64,000 bases of DNA. Source: DATJGF01 sp035495315 (GTDB taxonomy: Bacteria > Verrucomicrobiota > Verrucomicrobiia > Limisphaerales > UBA8199). Below the pieces are notes generated by a model. The model had not been told where the DNA came from. It was given only the letters and a program-made list of their open reading frames with translations, and ran no database searches. The translations under genes were made by a program, and so were the position numbers. Below, in pieces: positions 42,118-52,500 of this stretch (its first letter is position 1; every line of letters starts with the position of its first letter). The DNA lies in the NCBI GenBank assembly GCA_035495315.1, contig DATJGF010000229.1, positions 1 to 64,000 on the forward strand, given 5' to 3'.

Positions 42118-42434
42118 AGCTTGATTTCCTTTGTTCAAGTTTAGCCAGGCGTGAAGGATGCCAGAGGCCTTTCCTTGGGTAGGCCGACGATGCTGGTTCA
42201 TTGGCATCGACTGCTTCAACGATGCAAGTATAACACCCTATTGAAAAAAAGCTATTCATTTTTTGGAGTTGGGACCTCGAAATTTGACTAACCGAGCGTT
42301 CCGTACAAGTGGTGAACGCTGTCCGTAGAAACAACGAAGCGACACACACAAATCGGACCCGTGGTGCTCGGCAAGCCGGCCCGGAAAAGACTTTGCTCGC
42401 TTCGGTGCCCTTTTCCTTATTCCATTGGCGTCAC

Positions 42435-44435
42435 ATGAACGCGCTTCCGCACCGAAAATGGGAATCATCTGACACCGTGAACAAGGTTGGATTCGCTATC
42501 GGCGTCCGGAAACAGCCACGACGCACAGGCGGAACATTCGTCCCCACAGCAATTCATGCCTTTGCGCTGTTGGTGCTCGCTGGCGGCCTTTACAAATCTC
42601 TGATTGAGGCCCGAAACGCAGCCGCTGCGGAGAAAGTGCCTTTCGAGGAGATTTACACCAAATATGAATATCGCATCCCGATGCGGGATGGGGTGAAGCT
42701 CTACACGATCGTCTTCGTGCCGAAGGACACCTCGACCAACTACCCAATCCTGCTGCAGCGCACACCTTACAACCTCAAGCCGTACACGATTGACGTGGGC
42801 CGCAAACCCGGCGGTCTGCCGGAGTCGTACGTGCGCGAGAAATTCATTTTTGCCCAACAAGATGTACGGGGCAGATTTGCCTCGGAAGGAGTATTCATCG
42901 ACGAGCGGCCATCTCGTTCGAAGTCAGGTCCGAACGATACCGACGAAAGCACGGATGCTTTCGACACGATCGATTGGCTGGTGAAAAATATTCGCGGCAA
43001 CAATGGCAACGTCGGGATCCAGGGCATTTCCTATCTCGGGTTCTATGCCGCCGCCGGGATGATCGATTCGCATCCGGCTCTCAAGGCGGCATCGCCTCAG
43101 GCGCCTTCGGTCGATTTGTTCGACGGTGATGATATCCTGCACGGCGGCGGGTTCTGGCTGGTCCACAACTTCGATTTTTTTGCGTTTTTTGGCGAGAAGC
43201 TGGAGGACCCGCTGCACCAGGAACCACGAGGGTTTGATTTTAGGACGCCGGACGGTTACCGCTTTTTTCTCGAAGCCGGCTCGTTGGCGGAGCTCGGCGA
43301 CAAACAATTCAAAGGCAAGATCGATTTTTGGAATGATCTGCTCGCCAACATCAATAATCCCTCCTGGTGCACTGAGCGTGATTTGACGCGGCATTTGAAA
43401 AACGTGCATGCCGCCGTGCTGACCGTCGGCGGCTGGTTCGATGCCGAAGACCTCCATGGCGCGCTCAAGACCTATCGGCAAACCAAACAGAATAATCCGG
43501 GCACCTTCAATGGCATTGTCATGGGGCCATGGTCACACGGCGGCTGGCATGGCGGCGATGGGGATTCCCTCGGTCCGGTCCAGTTCCACGCGAAAACCTC
43601 GGAATTCTTTCGAGACGAAATCGAGGTCCCATTTTTTCGCCAGTTTCTAAAAGGGGCCACCAACGCGAATCTGCCCGAAGCCTATATCTTTGAAACCGGC
43701 ACGGATGCCTGGCGAAAGTTCTCGGCCTGGCCACCCACCAATGCGGTCGCCCAAACCCTCTGGCTAGGGGCGGGCGGCAAGCTGGGCTTCTCTCCGGCTG
43801 GGGACGATTCACCGGGGTTCGACGAATATGTCAGTGACCCGGCCCATCCGGTCCCGTTCACTGCGCGAATCACAACCGCGATGCCCAAAGAGTATATGGT
43901 GGAGGATCAGCGTTTCGCCGCGACTCGCTCGGACGTTCTCGTTTATCAAACCGAACCGTTGACCGAAGATGTAACGCTCGCGGGGCCGGTGACGGCCAGT
44001 CTTGAGGCTTCCACGACGGGGACGGACAGCGATTGGGTGGTGAAACTCATTGATGTGTACACTGCTGATTATCCCGATCCGGATCCCAACCCGGCGCGCA
44101 TTCGGATGGGCTACTACCAACAATTGGTTCGCGGCGAGCCGTTACGCGGGAAATATCGAAACGGGTACGAAAAGCCACAGCCTTTTAAGCCGGGCGAAAT
44201 CACCAAAGTCGAGTGGACGATGCCGGACGTATGCCACACCTTCCGCACCGGCCACCGCATCATGGTCCAAGTCCAAAGCAGTTGGTTCCCCCTGCTCGAC
44301 CGCAACCCGCAGACCTTCTGCGACATTTACCACGCTAAACCGGAAGACTTTCACTCCGCACAGCAACGTGTCTATCACAGCCGCAGTCATTCCTCGGGCC
44401 TTCGCGTAACAGTCTTACCCCAAGTGGCTCCTTGA
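42435..44435 (+). CDS. CocE/NonD-family alpha/beta hydrolase (peptidase S15-like)
   Basis: A 666-aa protein with an N-terminal hydrophobic segment (FVPTAIHAFALLVLAGGLY) that may be a signal anchor. The S15-type alpha/beta hydrolase core carries S199 in GISYLGF, D336 in GGWFDAED and H368 in GPWSHGGW, a complete Ser-Asp-His triad. The C-terminal third is the jelly-roll domain of X-Pro dipeptidyl peptidases and CocE esterases (VTLAGPVTASLEASTTGTDSD, then VCHTFRTGHRIMVQVQSSWFP). Members hydrolyse esters, amides or acyl groups; the substrate is unknown. It lies 18 bp before a glycoside hydrolase fusion on the same strand, so a role in deacylating a polysaccharide is possible (inference). A GTG at 42309 is an alternative start. 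Confidence 0.9.
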   Translation: MNALPHRKWESSDTVNKVGFAIGVRKQPRRTGGTFVPTAIHAFALLVLAGGLYKSLIEARNAAAAEKVPFEEIYTKYEYRIPMRDGVKLYTIVFVPKDTSTNYPILLQRTPYNLKPYTIDVGRKPGGLPESYVREKFIFAQQDVRGRFASEGVFIDERPSRSKSGPNDTDESTDAFDTIDWLVKNIRGNNGNVGIQGISYLGFYAAAGMIDSHPALKAASPQAPSVDLFDGDDILHGGGFWLVHNFDFFAFFGEKLEDPLHQEPRGFDFRTPDGYRFFLEAGSLAELGDKQFKGKIDFWNDLLANINNPSWCTERDLTRHLKNVHAAVLTVGGWFDAEDLHGALKTYRQTKQNNPGTFNGIVMGPWSHGGWHGGDGDSLGPVQFHAKTSEFFRDEIEVPFFRQFLKGATNANLPEAYIFETGTDAWRKFSAWPPTNAVAQTLWLGAGGKLGFSPAGDDSPGFDEYVSDPAHPVPFTARITTAMPKEYMVEDQRFAATRSDVLVYQTEPLTEDVTLAGPVTASLEASTTGTDSDWVVKLIDVYTADYPDPDPNPARIRMGYYQQLVRGEPLRGKYRNGYEKPQPFKPGEITKVEWTMPDVCHTFRTGHRIMVQVQSSWFPLLDRNPQTFCDIYHAKPEDFHSAQQRVYHSRSHSSGLRVTVLPQVAP

Positions 44436-44453
44436 AGGCACAAACCGCGCAAC

Positions 44454-47087
44454 GTGTTCACCGCGCACAAGGCAGGTTTGATTCTGAAAATACTGGCAGC
44501 CAGGATTGGTTTGGTCGTCGTGTTTTCGGCAGCGATTACACGATGCCCCGCGGCTGACAATTACCACGCTGAGCCTTACCTGGGCTCCGATCTCTTGTCC
44601 GATACTTGGGTAGCGACAGATGGTACCGGACGGAGGCTGCCTGGCTTCAACGAGTGCGGTCCACAGAGGAAAGATCGGTGGGTCGGAATCTTTTATTGGA
44701 CATGGCACCGCCCGCAAGCGGCCGGGCCTAACGACAATACAAAAGTCCTTGCGGCAGCAACCAATGGAGTCGTTCATTGGCCTGACAACGGAGCGCCGTT
44801 CCACTGGGGCGAGCCGGAACTGGGGTATTATCTGATGACCGATCCTTTTGTCATTCGTAAACACGCCAGTATGCTTGCCGATGCAGGCGTCGATGTAATC
44901 CTGTTCGACACCACCAATCCGCCATTTACGTGGAAAGAGGAATATGAGGCGTTATGCCGCGAATACACGGCGATGCGGCGGCAGGGGATGCGCACACCCG
45001 CAATTGCGTTCTTTGCGCCCTTTGGGGATCCGCGGCCGGTAACCGATCAACTTTGGCGCGAGCTTTATCAGCCCGGCCTCTGGAAGCCTCTTTGGTTTGT
45101 ATGGGAGGGAAAGCCGCTCTTGCTGGCAGACAAACAATTCATAAAGGATGCGCAAATGCTGGCATTTTTCACGTTTCGCCGACCGATGCCTGATTACTGG
45201 GTTGGCCCCTCCGGTCCGGAACAATGGAGCTGGCTGGAGGTCTACCCGCAGCACGTCTTTACCAATGCGGCAGGTGAACCGGAGCAAATGAGCGTCGGTG
45301 TTGCCCAGAACGCTTTGCCGAACACACCCGGTCCGGCACCTATGAGCCATAAGCTTGGCGCGATGGGCCGAAGTTGGCACAAGGGGCAACGGGATCTTGG
45401 TCAAGGCGCAGTGGACCTGGCGCTTAATTTTGACGAGCAATGGCGCCGTGCGCTCGAGATCGATCCCAAATTCATTTTCGTCACGGGTTGGAACGAGTGG
45501 ATCGCCGGTCGCTACACTCGATGGAGCAAATACACGGACGCAGAGTGTTACTATCCGGGCGGTTTATTTGTTGACGAGTACACTCAGGAGTACAGCCGTG
45601 ATTGCGAGCCGATGCGCGGGGGCCACAGCGATAATTATTATTACCAGCTCGCGAGCTGGGTCCGCAGGTATAAGGGGGTGCGCGAACGGCCTTTGGCCAT
45701 GGGCCCGAGCCGCATTGTGATCGACGGTACATTCGACGATTGGAAGGAAGTGGCACCGGAGTTCCGTGACGCCTTTGGCGACACCCTTCACCGCAATCAT
45801 CGAGGTTACGGCGACCTGGTCTATCGCAATGACACCGGGCGAAACGATTTCGTGCTGTGCAAATGCGCCTATGATTTAACGAATATCTATTTCTACGCGC
45901 AAACGCTCGTACCGATCACTCCGCGCACCGATACGAATTGGATGTTGCTGTTCCTGGACACGGATCAAAACGCCGCGACCGGCTGGCTTGGCTATGATTA
46001 TGTCATAAACCTGGAGGTGCCCGGCGACAAAGAAACGACTATCAAAAGCTGGCACTCCGGGAATTGGCAGACGGTGGGTCAGGCGAATTATTGCGTCCAT
46101 GGAAACGCATTGGAACTGTCGTTGCCTCGAACGATAATTCAGCAAACCAATACTGCGCCGGCATTCGATTTCCATTGGGCCGACAACATTCAGGGATTCG
46201 GCGATGTTTCGGAATTGGGCGTGAACGGCGACAGCGCGCCCAATCGCCGCTGGAATTATCGTTATGAAGTTTTGCAGGCAGACGCTCGCAATGCCAACCA
46301 ATGGACGCGCACCGGCGCTTTACGCGCGACTCCGAAACAGCTCAGCGAAAGCGTGCCCTTGTCAGAACAGCATGAATCGGGGCTTTGGATCAAGTATGAG
46401 CCTATGAGTGACGAGTTTGAGGCCGGCTCGTTCGATAACAACAAATGGGTTCGCAACCTGGAATGGTGGCAAGGCCGCGCCCCTGCCCTCTTCAAATCGG
46501 AAAACGTTGTTGTCGCGAACGGACAACTCCAATTGACCATGCGCCAGGAAGCGCTGCCTGAGCAATTCCGCAATTCCACGTATCACGACTACAGTTCGGC
46601 TGCAGTGCACTCCAAGGACCGCATCTGCTATGGTTATTTCGAAGTCAAGGCGCGCCCGATGAATTCGGCTGGGTCGAGTTCGTTCTGGTTTCAGCAGGAC
46701 GGGGTCGCTGGCTGGGATACTGAAATCGACGTCTTCGAGATCGGCGGCAAAGCGCCGCTGCACGAACGCAAGTATCACATGAACCTCCACGTCTTTGCGA
46801 GGCCGACGGAAAAGCGGCACTGGTCAATGGGCAAAGACTGGGAGGCGCCCTGGAACTTGGCGGATGATTTCCACGTCTACGGCCTGGAATGGGACAAGGA
46901 CCATATTAAATACTATGTTGATGGCGTCCTGGTGCGGCAGGTGCAGAATACGCATTGGCATCAACCCCTTTACCTGATCTTCGACAGCGAGACCATGCCC
47001 GATTGGTTTGGCATGCCTGACAACCATGATTTGCCCTCGACGTTCTGCATCGAATACATTCGCGCCTGGAAGCAACGGCAAAATTGA
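44454..47087 (+). CDS. three-part secreted glycoside hydrolase: GH71/GH99-like, CBM9/DOMON-like, GH16
   Basis: An 877-aa protein with an N-terminal signal region (LKILAARIGLVVVFSAAITRC). Residues about 75-425 resemble GH71/GH99-type TIM-barrel proteins (VGIFYWTWH, GVDVILFDTTNPPFTW, FVTGWNEWIAGRYTRW). Residues about 445-620 resemble a CBM9/DOMON beta sandwich (IVIDGTFDDWKEVAPEF, FLDTDQNAATGWLGYDYVIN). Residues about 660-875 are a GH16 jelly roll with catalytic E757, D759 and E762 in TEIDVFEIGG and the family tail FHVYGLEWDKDHIKYYVDG. GH16 covers agarases, carrageenases, porphyranases and laminarinases; the closest type cannot be fixed by eye. The start is GTG. Confidence 0.88.
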   Translation: MFTAHKAGLILKILAARIGLVVVFSAAITRCPAADNYHAEPYLGSDLLSDTWVATDGTGRRLPGFNECGPQRKDRWVGIFYWTWHRPQAAGPNDNTKVLAAATNGVVHWPDNGAPFHWGEPELGYYLMTDPFVIRKHASMLADAGVDVILFDTTNPPFTWKEEYEALCREYTAMRRQGMRTPAIAFFAPFGDPRPVTDQLWRELYQPGLWKPLWFVWEGKPLLLADKQFIKDAQMLAFFTFRRPMPDYWVGPSGPEQWSWLEVYPQHVFTNAAGEPEQMSVGVAQNALPNTPGPAPMSHKLGAMGRSWHKGQRDLGQGAVDLALNFDEQWRRALEIDPKFIFVTGWNEWIAGRYTRWSKYTDAECYYPGGLFVDEYTQEYSRDCEPMRGGHSDNYYYQLASWVRRYKGVRERPLAMGPSRIVIDGTFDDWKEVAPEFRDAFGDTLHRNHRGYGDLVYRNDTGRNDFVLCKCAYDLTNIYFYAQTLVPITPRTDTNWMLLFLDTDQNAATGWLGYDYVINLEVPGDKETTIKSWHSGNWQTVGQANYCVHGNALELSLPRTIIQQTNTAPAFDFHWADNIQGFGDVSELGVNGDSAPNRRWNYRYEVLQADARNANQWTRTGALRATPKQLSESVPLSEQHESGLWIKYEPMSDEFEAGSFDNNKWVRNLEWWQGRAPALFKSENVVVANGQLQLTMRQEALPEQFRNSTYHDYSSAAVHSKDRICYGYFEVKARPMNSAGSSSFWFQQDGVAGWDTEIDVFEIGGKAPLHERKYHMNLHVFARPTEKRHWSMGKDWEAPWNLADDFHVYGLEWDKDHIKYYVDGVLVRQVQNTHWHQPLYLIFDSETMPDWFGMPDNHDLPSTFCIEYIRAWKQRQN

Positions 47088-47250
47088 TAGATTTTGTGAT
47101 GCCTGTTTGCGGTTGCGCCAGCGATGTGAAAGACGGACCCATTTACTGCCACTCTTTTATTCGGCGATTTCACTGCACCAGTAATGAATCGATCGTAGAG
47201 GCGCGTGAAGAAGCGGTTGAGTTTAGTATCGATTTTGGTGTACTTAATCC

Positions 47251-49533
47251 ATGGTATTGCGATCGAACTCTATTCTCCCGTTTCTGGCCCTTAACATTAG
47301 TTTATTGGCCCATTTCTCCGCGGTTTTGGCCTTCGGCCAGCAGTTTGGCTGGGAACCCATCGGCATTTCAGGCGGCGGCGGGATGTTCGCACCGGCGATT
47401 TCGCCAGCGGATCCTAACCTGATGATGCTGAACTGCGACATGAGTGCCGCCTATATCTCGGAAGATGGCGGAAAGAACTGGCGAATGATCCACCACGCGC
47501 AGCTGCGGAGTGACACCGCCTGCCGTCCGGCATTTCACCCGACAGATCCCCAAACGGTTTATGCCTCGTCGGGCGGCCGACTTAAGGTCAGCCATGATCG
47601 TGGCAAGACATTTAAGTCGATAGGTAATCTAAAGGAAGCGTTGCGAGGAGAAATTGCGATCAACCCTGACAATCCAAAAGAGATTCTAGTCGGCACTCGG
47701 GACGGTCGCTGCTGGCTCTCGCGTGATGCGGGTGAAACATGGTTTCCGTGCCAGGGCCCAACCGGCAATATCATTGGGTTTTGTTTTGATCGGACGCGTC
47801 GGGGGAGAACTCTTTTTGCGGCGAGCGTAGAAGGCATTTGGCGCTCGGATGATGCAGGCCGAACCTGGGCAGAAAAAAGTAATGGGCTCCCCTGGAAAGA
47901 AATCCAGGGTTTCTCAGGCGGCTCGGATGCGGTGAAAAACCTGGTGATGTTGTACTGCTCGATCCGCAGTCAGGACGAAAACGGTGTATTCAAGGGCGGC
48001 GTGTATCGGTCGCGGGACCGTGGCGAAACCTGGGAGTCAGCCATGGGGCACGGCCTTAATATGGAGACCAAGCAAGCTGATGAATGGGCCTACGGACCGC
48101 TCCCCCAATACCATCAACTGCTGGCCACGGACGCGAAACCGCTGACAATTTATGCGCTGAATACCAGCACCGGATTCAATCCTCCCCATAGCGACACCGT
48201 ATATCGCAGCGACGATGGCGGCGAGACCTGGCGCGCGAGTTATTTTCAGGATCCGCGTTTCAAGGACTACAACGTGGCGCCAGATTGGGAGACGGCCTCT
48301 TGTGGGCAATGCTTCAAAGGAGGTGAGACGCCGTTCGGTGTTGCCATTTGTAACTCCGATCCGGGCCGTGTCATCCTGGTGCGAAACGAACCGCACATCA
48401 CTGATAACGGAGGCAAGACCTGGTTTGGCGGGCACGCCTATCCAGCTCAAGATCAAAAGCCCTGCCCAGGTTCCGCCTGGGTTTGTAACGGCCTGGTCGT
48501 CACGACGACATGGCATTTTTACACGGATCCGTTCGAGACGAATCGCCAGTACATCTGCTATACGGATATTGGGCTGGCTCGTTCCACTAACGGCGGGCGG
48601 TCCTGGATCTGGTGGGATCCAAAATCCTGGGCACCGTGGCGGAACACCTGCTATGAGCTGGCGTTCGACCCTGAAGTGCCCGGGAAAATATGGGGCGCGT
48701 TCTCCGATGTGCACGACATTCCCAATGACAACATTATCTCCGAGCGCCATGGCCACAACCGGCCCGGCGGCGTCTGCATCTCACACAACTTCGCCGGATC
48801 ATGGAAAAATGAAACCGAAGGTCTGCCTCGCAAGCCGGTAACCTCGATCGTGCTCGATCCCGCGAGCCCCCGCAACGCGCGGACACTGTATGCCGGCGTG
48901 TTCGAGGAAGGGGTGTACAAATCCACCGACGACGGCAAAACGTGGGCGCTTAAGAAAAATGGTTTGGGTGACGCGGCAAACATGCGTGTGTATCGCGTCA
49001 GCCTGCATTCGGACGGAACATTGTTTGCCAGCATTTGCGGCAAACGCACCGCGCCTGGTAAACCTCTCATGGCGGAGGGCGTAGGCGTTTATCGATCCAA
49101 GGACAAAGCAGAAAACTGGGAAAAGATAAATAAATCTCAACCCTTGCGTTATCTCAAAGACTTCTCGGTGGACCCGCGCCACAGCAATCGCATCCTGGTC
49201 GGTGCCGCCGACGCCGGCAATGGTGATGAATCCGGCGGCCTTTATCTCACCGAAGACAGTGGTCAGACCTGGAACCGTATTGGCCGCGCAGGGCCCCAGA
49301 CGTTCGGCGGCTATTTCCACCCAATGCAAGACGGTTGGATGTACATGACGCTCACCGAAGACGCGCCGGGAGCAGGCCTTTTTTTCTCAAGCAACAATGG
49401 CAAAACCTGGCAGCCGTTCAATGAGCTTCCCTTCTCCAACATACAGCGCGTGGAATTCTCGGCGTCCAACGACACTCTGATTCACGTCACCACCTTCGGC
49501 GGGAGTGTTTGGCGTGGTCCAGCCCGGCCTTAA
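47251..49533 (+). CDS. secreted Asp-box (BNR) beta-propeller protein, GH74/sialidase-like
   Basis: A 760-aa protein with a signal peptide (LPFLALNISLLAHFSAVLA). It has at least seven Asp boxes of the S-x-D-x-G-x-T-W type: SEDGGKNW, SHDRGKTF, SRDAGETW, SDDAGRTW, SRDRGETW, SDDGGETW, STDDGKTW and SEDSGQTW-like sites, spaced as in two-propeller GH74 xyloglucanases. The catalytic Asp pair of GH74 could not be assigned with confidence, so binding or another hydrolase activity is possible. It follows the GH16 fusion gene by 163 bp on the same strand and probably belongs to the same polysaccharide locus. Confidence 0.85.
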   Translation: MVLRSNSILPFLALNISLLAHFSAVLAFGQQFGWEPIGISGGGGMFAPAISPADPNLMMLNCDMSAAYISEDGGKNWRMIHHAQLRSDTACRPAFHPTDPQTVYASSGGRLKVSHDRGKTFKSIGNLKEALRGEIAINPDNPKEILVGTRDGRCWLSRDAGETWFPCQGPTGNIIGFCFDRTRRGRTLFAASVEGIWRSDDAGRTWAEKSNGLPWKEIQGFSGGSDAVKNLVMLYCSIRSQDENGVFKGGVYRSRDRGETWESAMGHGLNMETKQADEWAYGPLPQYHQLLATDAKPLTIYALNTSTGFNPPHSDTVYRSDDGGETWRASYFQDPRFKDYNVAPDWETASCGQCFKGGETPFGVAICNSDPGRVILVRNEPHITDNGGKTWFGGHAYPAQDQKPCPGSAWVCNGLVVTTTWHFYTDPFETNRQYICYTDIGLARSTNGGRSWIWWDPKSWAPWRNTCYELAFDPEVPGKIWGAFSDVHDIPNDNIISERHGHNRPGGVCISHNFAGSWKNETEGLPRKPVTSIVLDPASPRNARTLYAGVFEEGVYKSTDDGKTWALKKNGLGDAANMRVYRVSLHSDGTLFASICGKRTAPGKPLMAEGVGVYRSKDKAENWEKINKSQPLRYLKDFSVDPRHSNRILVGAADAGNGDESGGLYLTEDSGQTWNRIGRAGPQTFGGYFHPMQDGWMYMTLTEDAPGAGLFFSSNNGKTWQPFNELPFSNIQRVEFSASNDTLIHVTTFGGSVWRGPARP

Positions 49534-49588
49534 TTGCGGCGAGTCGAATGCGAAGCGCCGTGGACACAAGTTCGAGTTCCAGAAGCTT

Positions 49589-52500
49589 TTAATGGGTCTT
49601 GGAGTCGGACCCTGCTGGATCTAGAAGCTCCCTATCTGTGGTAACGTGACCGACGGCGTTGGTCTTCTGTTCGGGCCTGTCATAAGCCATAAAGTACAGC
49701 ACAGGCACCGCCATGCGGCTAATCAGCAACGAGGCGATCTCCCCGGCCATTAATGAGATCGCCAGGCCTTGAAAGATTGGGTCAGCGAGGATCACCGCCG
49801 CACCAACCACCACCGCCAGAGCGGTCAAGAGCATTGGCCGGAAACGGACCGCGCCGGCATCGACTACCGCCTGGTCCAAGGGCATTCCTTCCCCAACCCG
49901 TTGTTCAATGAAATCTACCAGGATAATGGAATTGCGGACAACTATCCCGGCTCCCGCCATGAAGCCAATCATCGAGGTGGCAGTGAAAAAGGCGCCCATC
50001 AAGCCATGCGCGGGCAGGATGCCAACGAGCGAAAACGGGATCGCGGCCATCACAACCAGTGGCGTCAGAAAGGATCGGAACCAGCCCACCATCAGTATGA
50101 AGATCAACACGCACACGGCGGCAAAAGCCGTTCCCAGATCGCGGAAAACTTCAATCGTAATATGCCACTCACCGTCCCACTTAAGGGCCGGTTTATTTTC
50201 CGTGAAGGGTTGCACCGCATTGAGGATCTGCAAGGGTCCCCCGCTGCCGCCAAACTCTTGCGTGTTCAACTGGCGAAGCGCCTGGTTCATCTTGAAAATC
50301 GCATAGACCGGGCTTTCGATTTCACCGGCGACATCACCTATCACGTAAGTTACCGGCATCAGGTTTTTGTGATAAATGCTTTTATCCACGGTGGTCAATT
50401 CGACTTTAACCAATTCACGTAACGGCACCAGCGGCGCGGCAGGATTGCTGATCGAACGCACGCGCAACGCAAGTAACTCCTCCGGCGTGGTGCGGCTGGA
50501 GAGGGGCAACTGAACGACAATCTCAACGTCCTCCTTCTCCCGCGGCAAATGGAGTAAGCCGACGGAGTTGCCACCAACAGCGAGGCGCAGGGAGTCGGAA
50601 ATGGTTTCGGCGCTGATGCCATGCAAGGCGGCCTTTTCTTTGTCGACGACGAAGCGCGCTCGTGGCTGATCGCCTTCAATGTACCAGTCGGTATCGACCA
50701 CCCCTTTCGTCTGATGAAAGATATCGATGACCTTGTGTGCCAGCGTCAGGCGGTTCTCTTCCTTTGGACCATAGATTTCGGCGACGAGCGTCTGCAGTAC
50801 CGGCGGCCCGGGCGGGACCTCGGCGACGGCGACTCGCGCGCCATAACGCGCCGCGATGGCCGCGACGCGCGGGCGGACGCGTTTGGCTATCTCATGGCTC
50901 TGAGCTTTGCGGACGCCTTTGGAAGTGAGATTGATTTGCAGGTCGGCAATATGGGGGCCGCGTCGCATGAAATAGTGGCGCACCAGGCCATTAAAATTGA
51001 AAGGGGCGGCGATCCCGGCGTAGACCTGATAATCGGTTACTTCTGGTTCGACGCGCACTGCCGCCGCGATTTCACGCGCCGCCTGCGCGGTGCGTTCGAG
51101 CGCGCTTCCTTCCGGCATGTTAAGGATAATCTGGAACTCACTCTTGTTGTCGAATGGCAACATTTTCACCTTCACAAACCCGATTCCAACCAGGCCCATG
51201 GAAACGAGCAGCAAAATCGTGATGGCGACGAGAAAAACAAAACGCCAGAAGCGATGTGCGATCAGCGGCCCCATCACATGACGATAAAGCCGGGTCAACA
51301 AGTTCTCCTGTTCCGCTGCTGCGCCTGAAGAACACAAGGGCGCGGCGGGTCGTGACAGTTGCCGGCGAAAAGCAGGGTGCCAATTCAGAAGACGAATCGC
51401 CGCCCAGGGGGTGACGGTGAAGGCGATGGCCAGCGAGAAGAACATCGCCGCGCTTGCCCCAATCGGAATCGGGCGCATGTAAGGCCCCATTAGCCCGCCG
51501 ACAAATGCCATCGGCAGCACGGCAGCGATCACCGCAAACGTGGCGAGCACCGTCGGATTGCCCACTTCGTTAACGGCCTCAACGGCTATTACCGACCAGC
51601 CTCGGCTCTGGTTGTTGGGCAGGTGAAAATGACGGACGATATTCTCGATGACCACAATCGCGTCATCCACCAGGATGCCGATCGAGAAGATCAGCGCGAA
51701 TAAGGTGATCCGATTCAGCGTGTAGCCGTATAGGTAGAAAATAAGCAGCGTAAGCGCCAGTGTTGAGGGAATGGCGATCGCAACGATGACCGACTCGCGC
51801 CAGCCCAGCGCAATCAGAATGAGCAGAGACACCCCGATCACGGCGATGCCCATGTGCAGCAGCAGTTCATTAGACTTTTCCGCCGCGGTCTCGCCGTAGT
51901 GGCGCGTGATCGTGATTTCGATGTCCTTGGGAATAATCACGCCCTGCAATGAGTTCACCTTCTTGAGCACCTGTCGCGCGACGCCGATCGCATTTGCACC
52001 GGGACGTTTGGCCACGGTAAGCGTCACCGCTGGTTGCTCGTCAACGGTTGATGAGGTCGCCATCCCGGCGGCCGCGCCACTGCCAAAGAACACATATTGC
52101 AACGGCTCCTCTGCCGCGTCTTCTATGGTTGCGACATCCCTCAAGTAAACCGGCCGGTTACTGAAAACCCCGACGACCACATTCGCAACGTCCGCGGCCG
52201 TTGCCAGGAACCCACCGGTCTCCACGTTCACTTCAAGATTATGACTGGTCAAGCCGCCGGCGCTAACCTGTCGGTTGGCCTGTATCAGCAGCGGCACAAT
52301 CTCGGCAGGACTCAGGTTGCGCGAGGCCAGGCGGGTCGGATCGAGCAACACGCGTAACTGGCGTTTGGCGCCGCCGATTACCGAGGTTTCAGCCACCAGC
52401 GGCACCTGTTTCACCGCATCATCGACCTGGCTCACGACCCGACGCAGCATCAGATGGTCATAGCGAGGGCCATGAAATGTCAGAGCCAAAATCGGCACAT

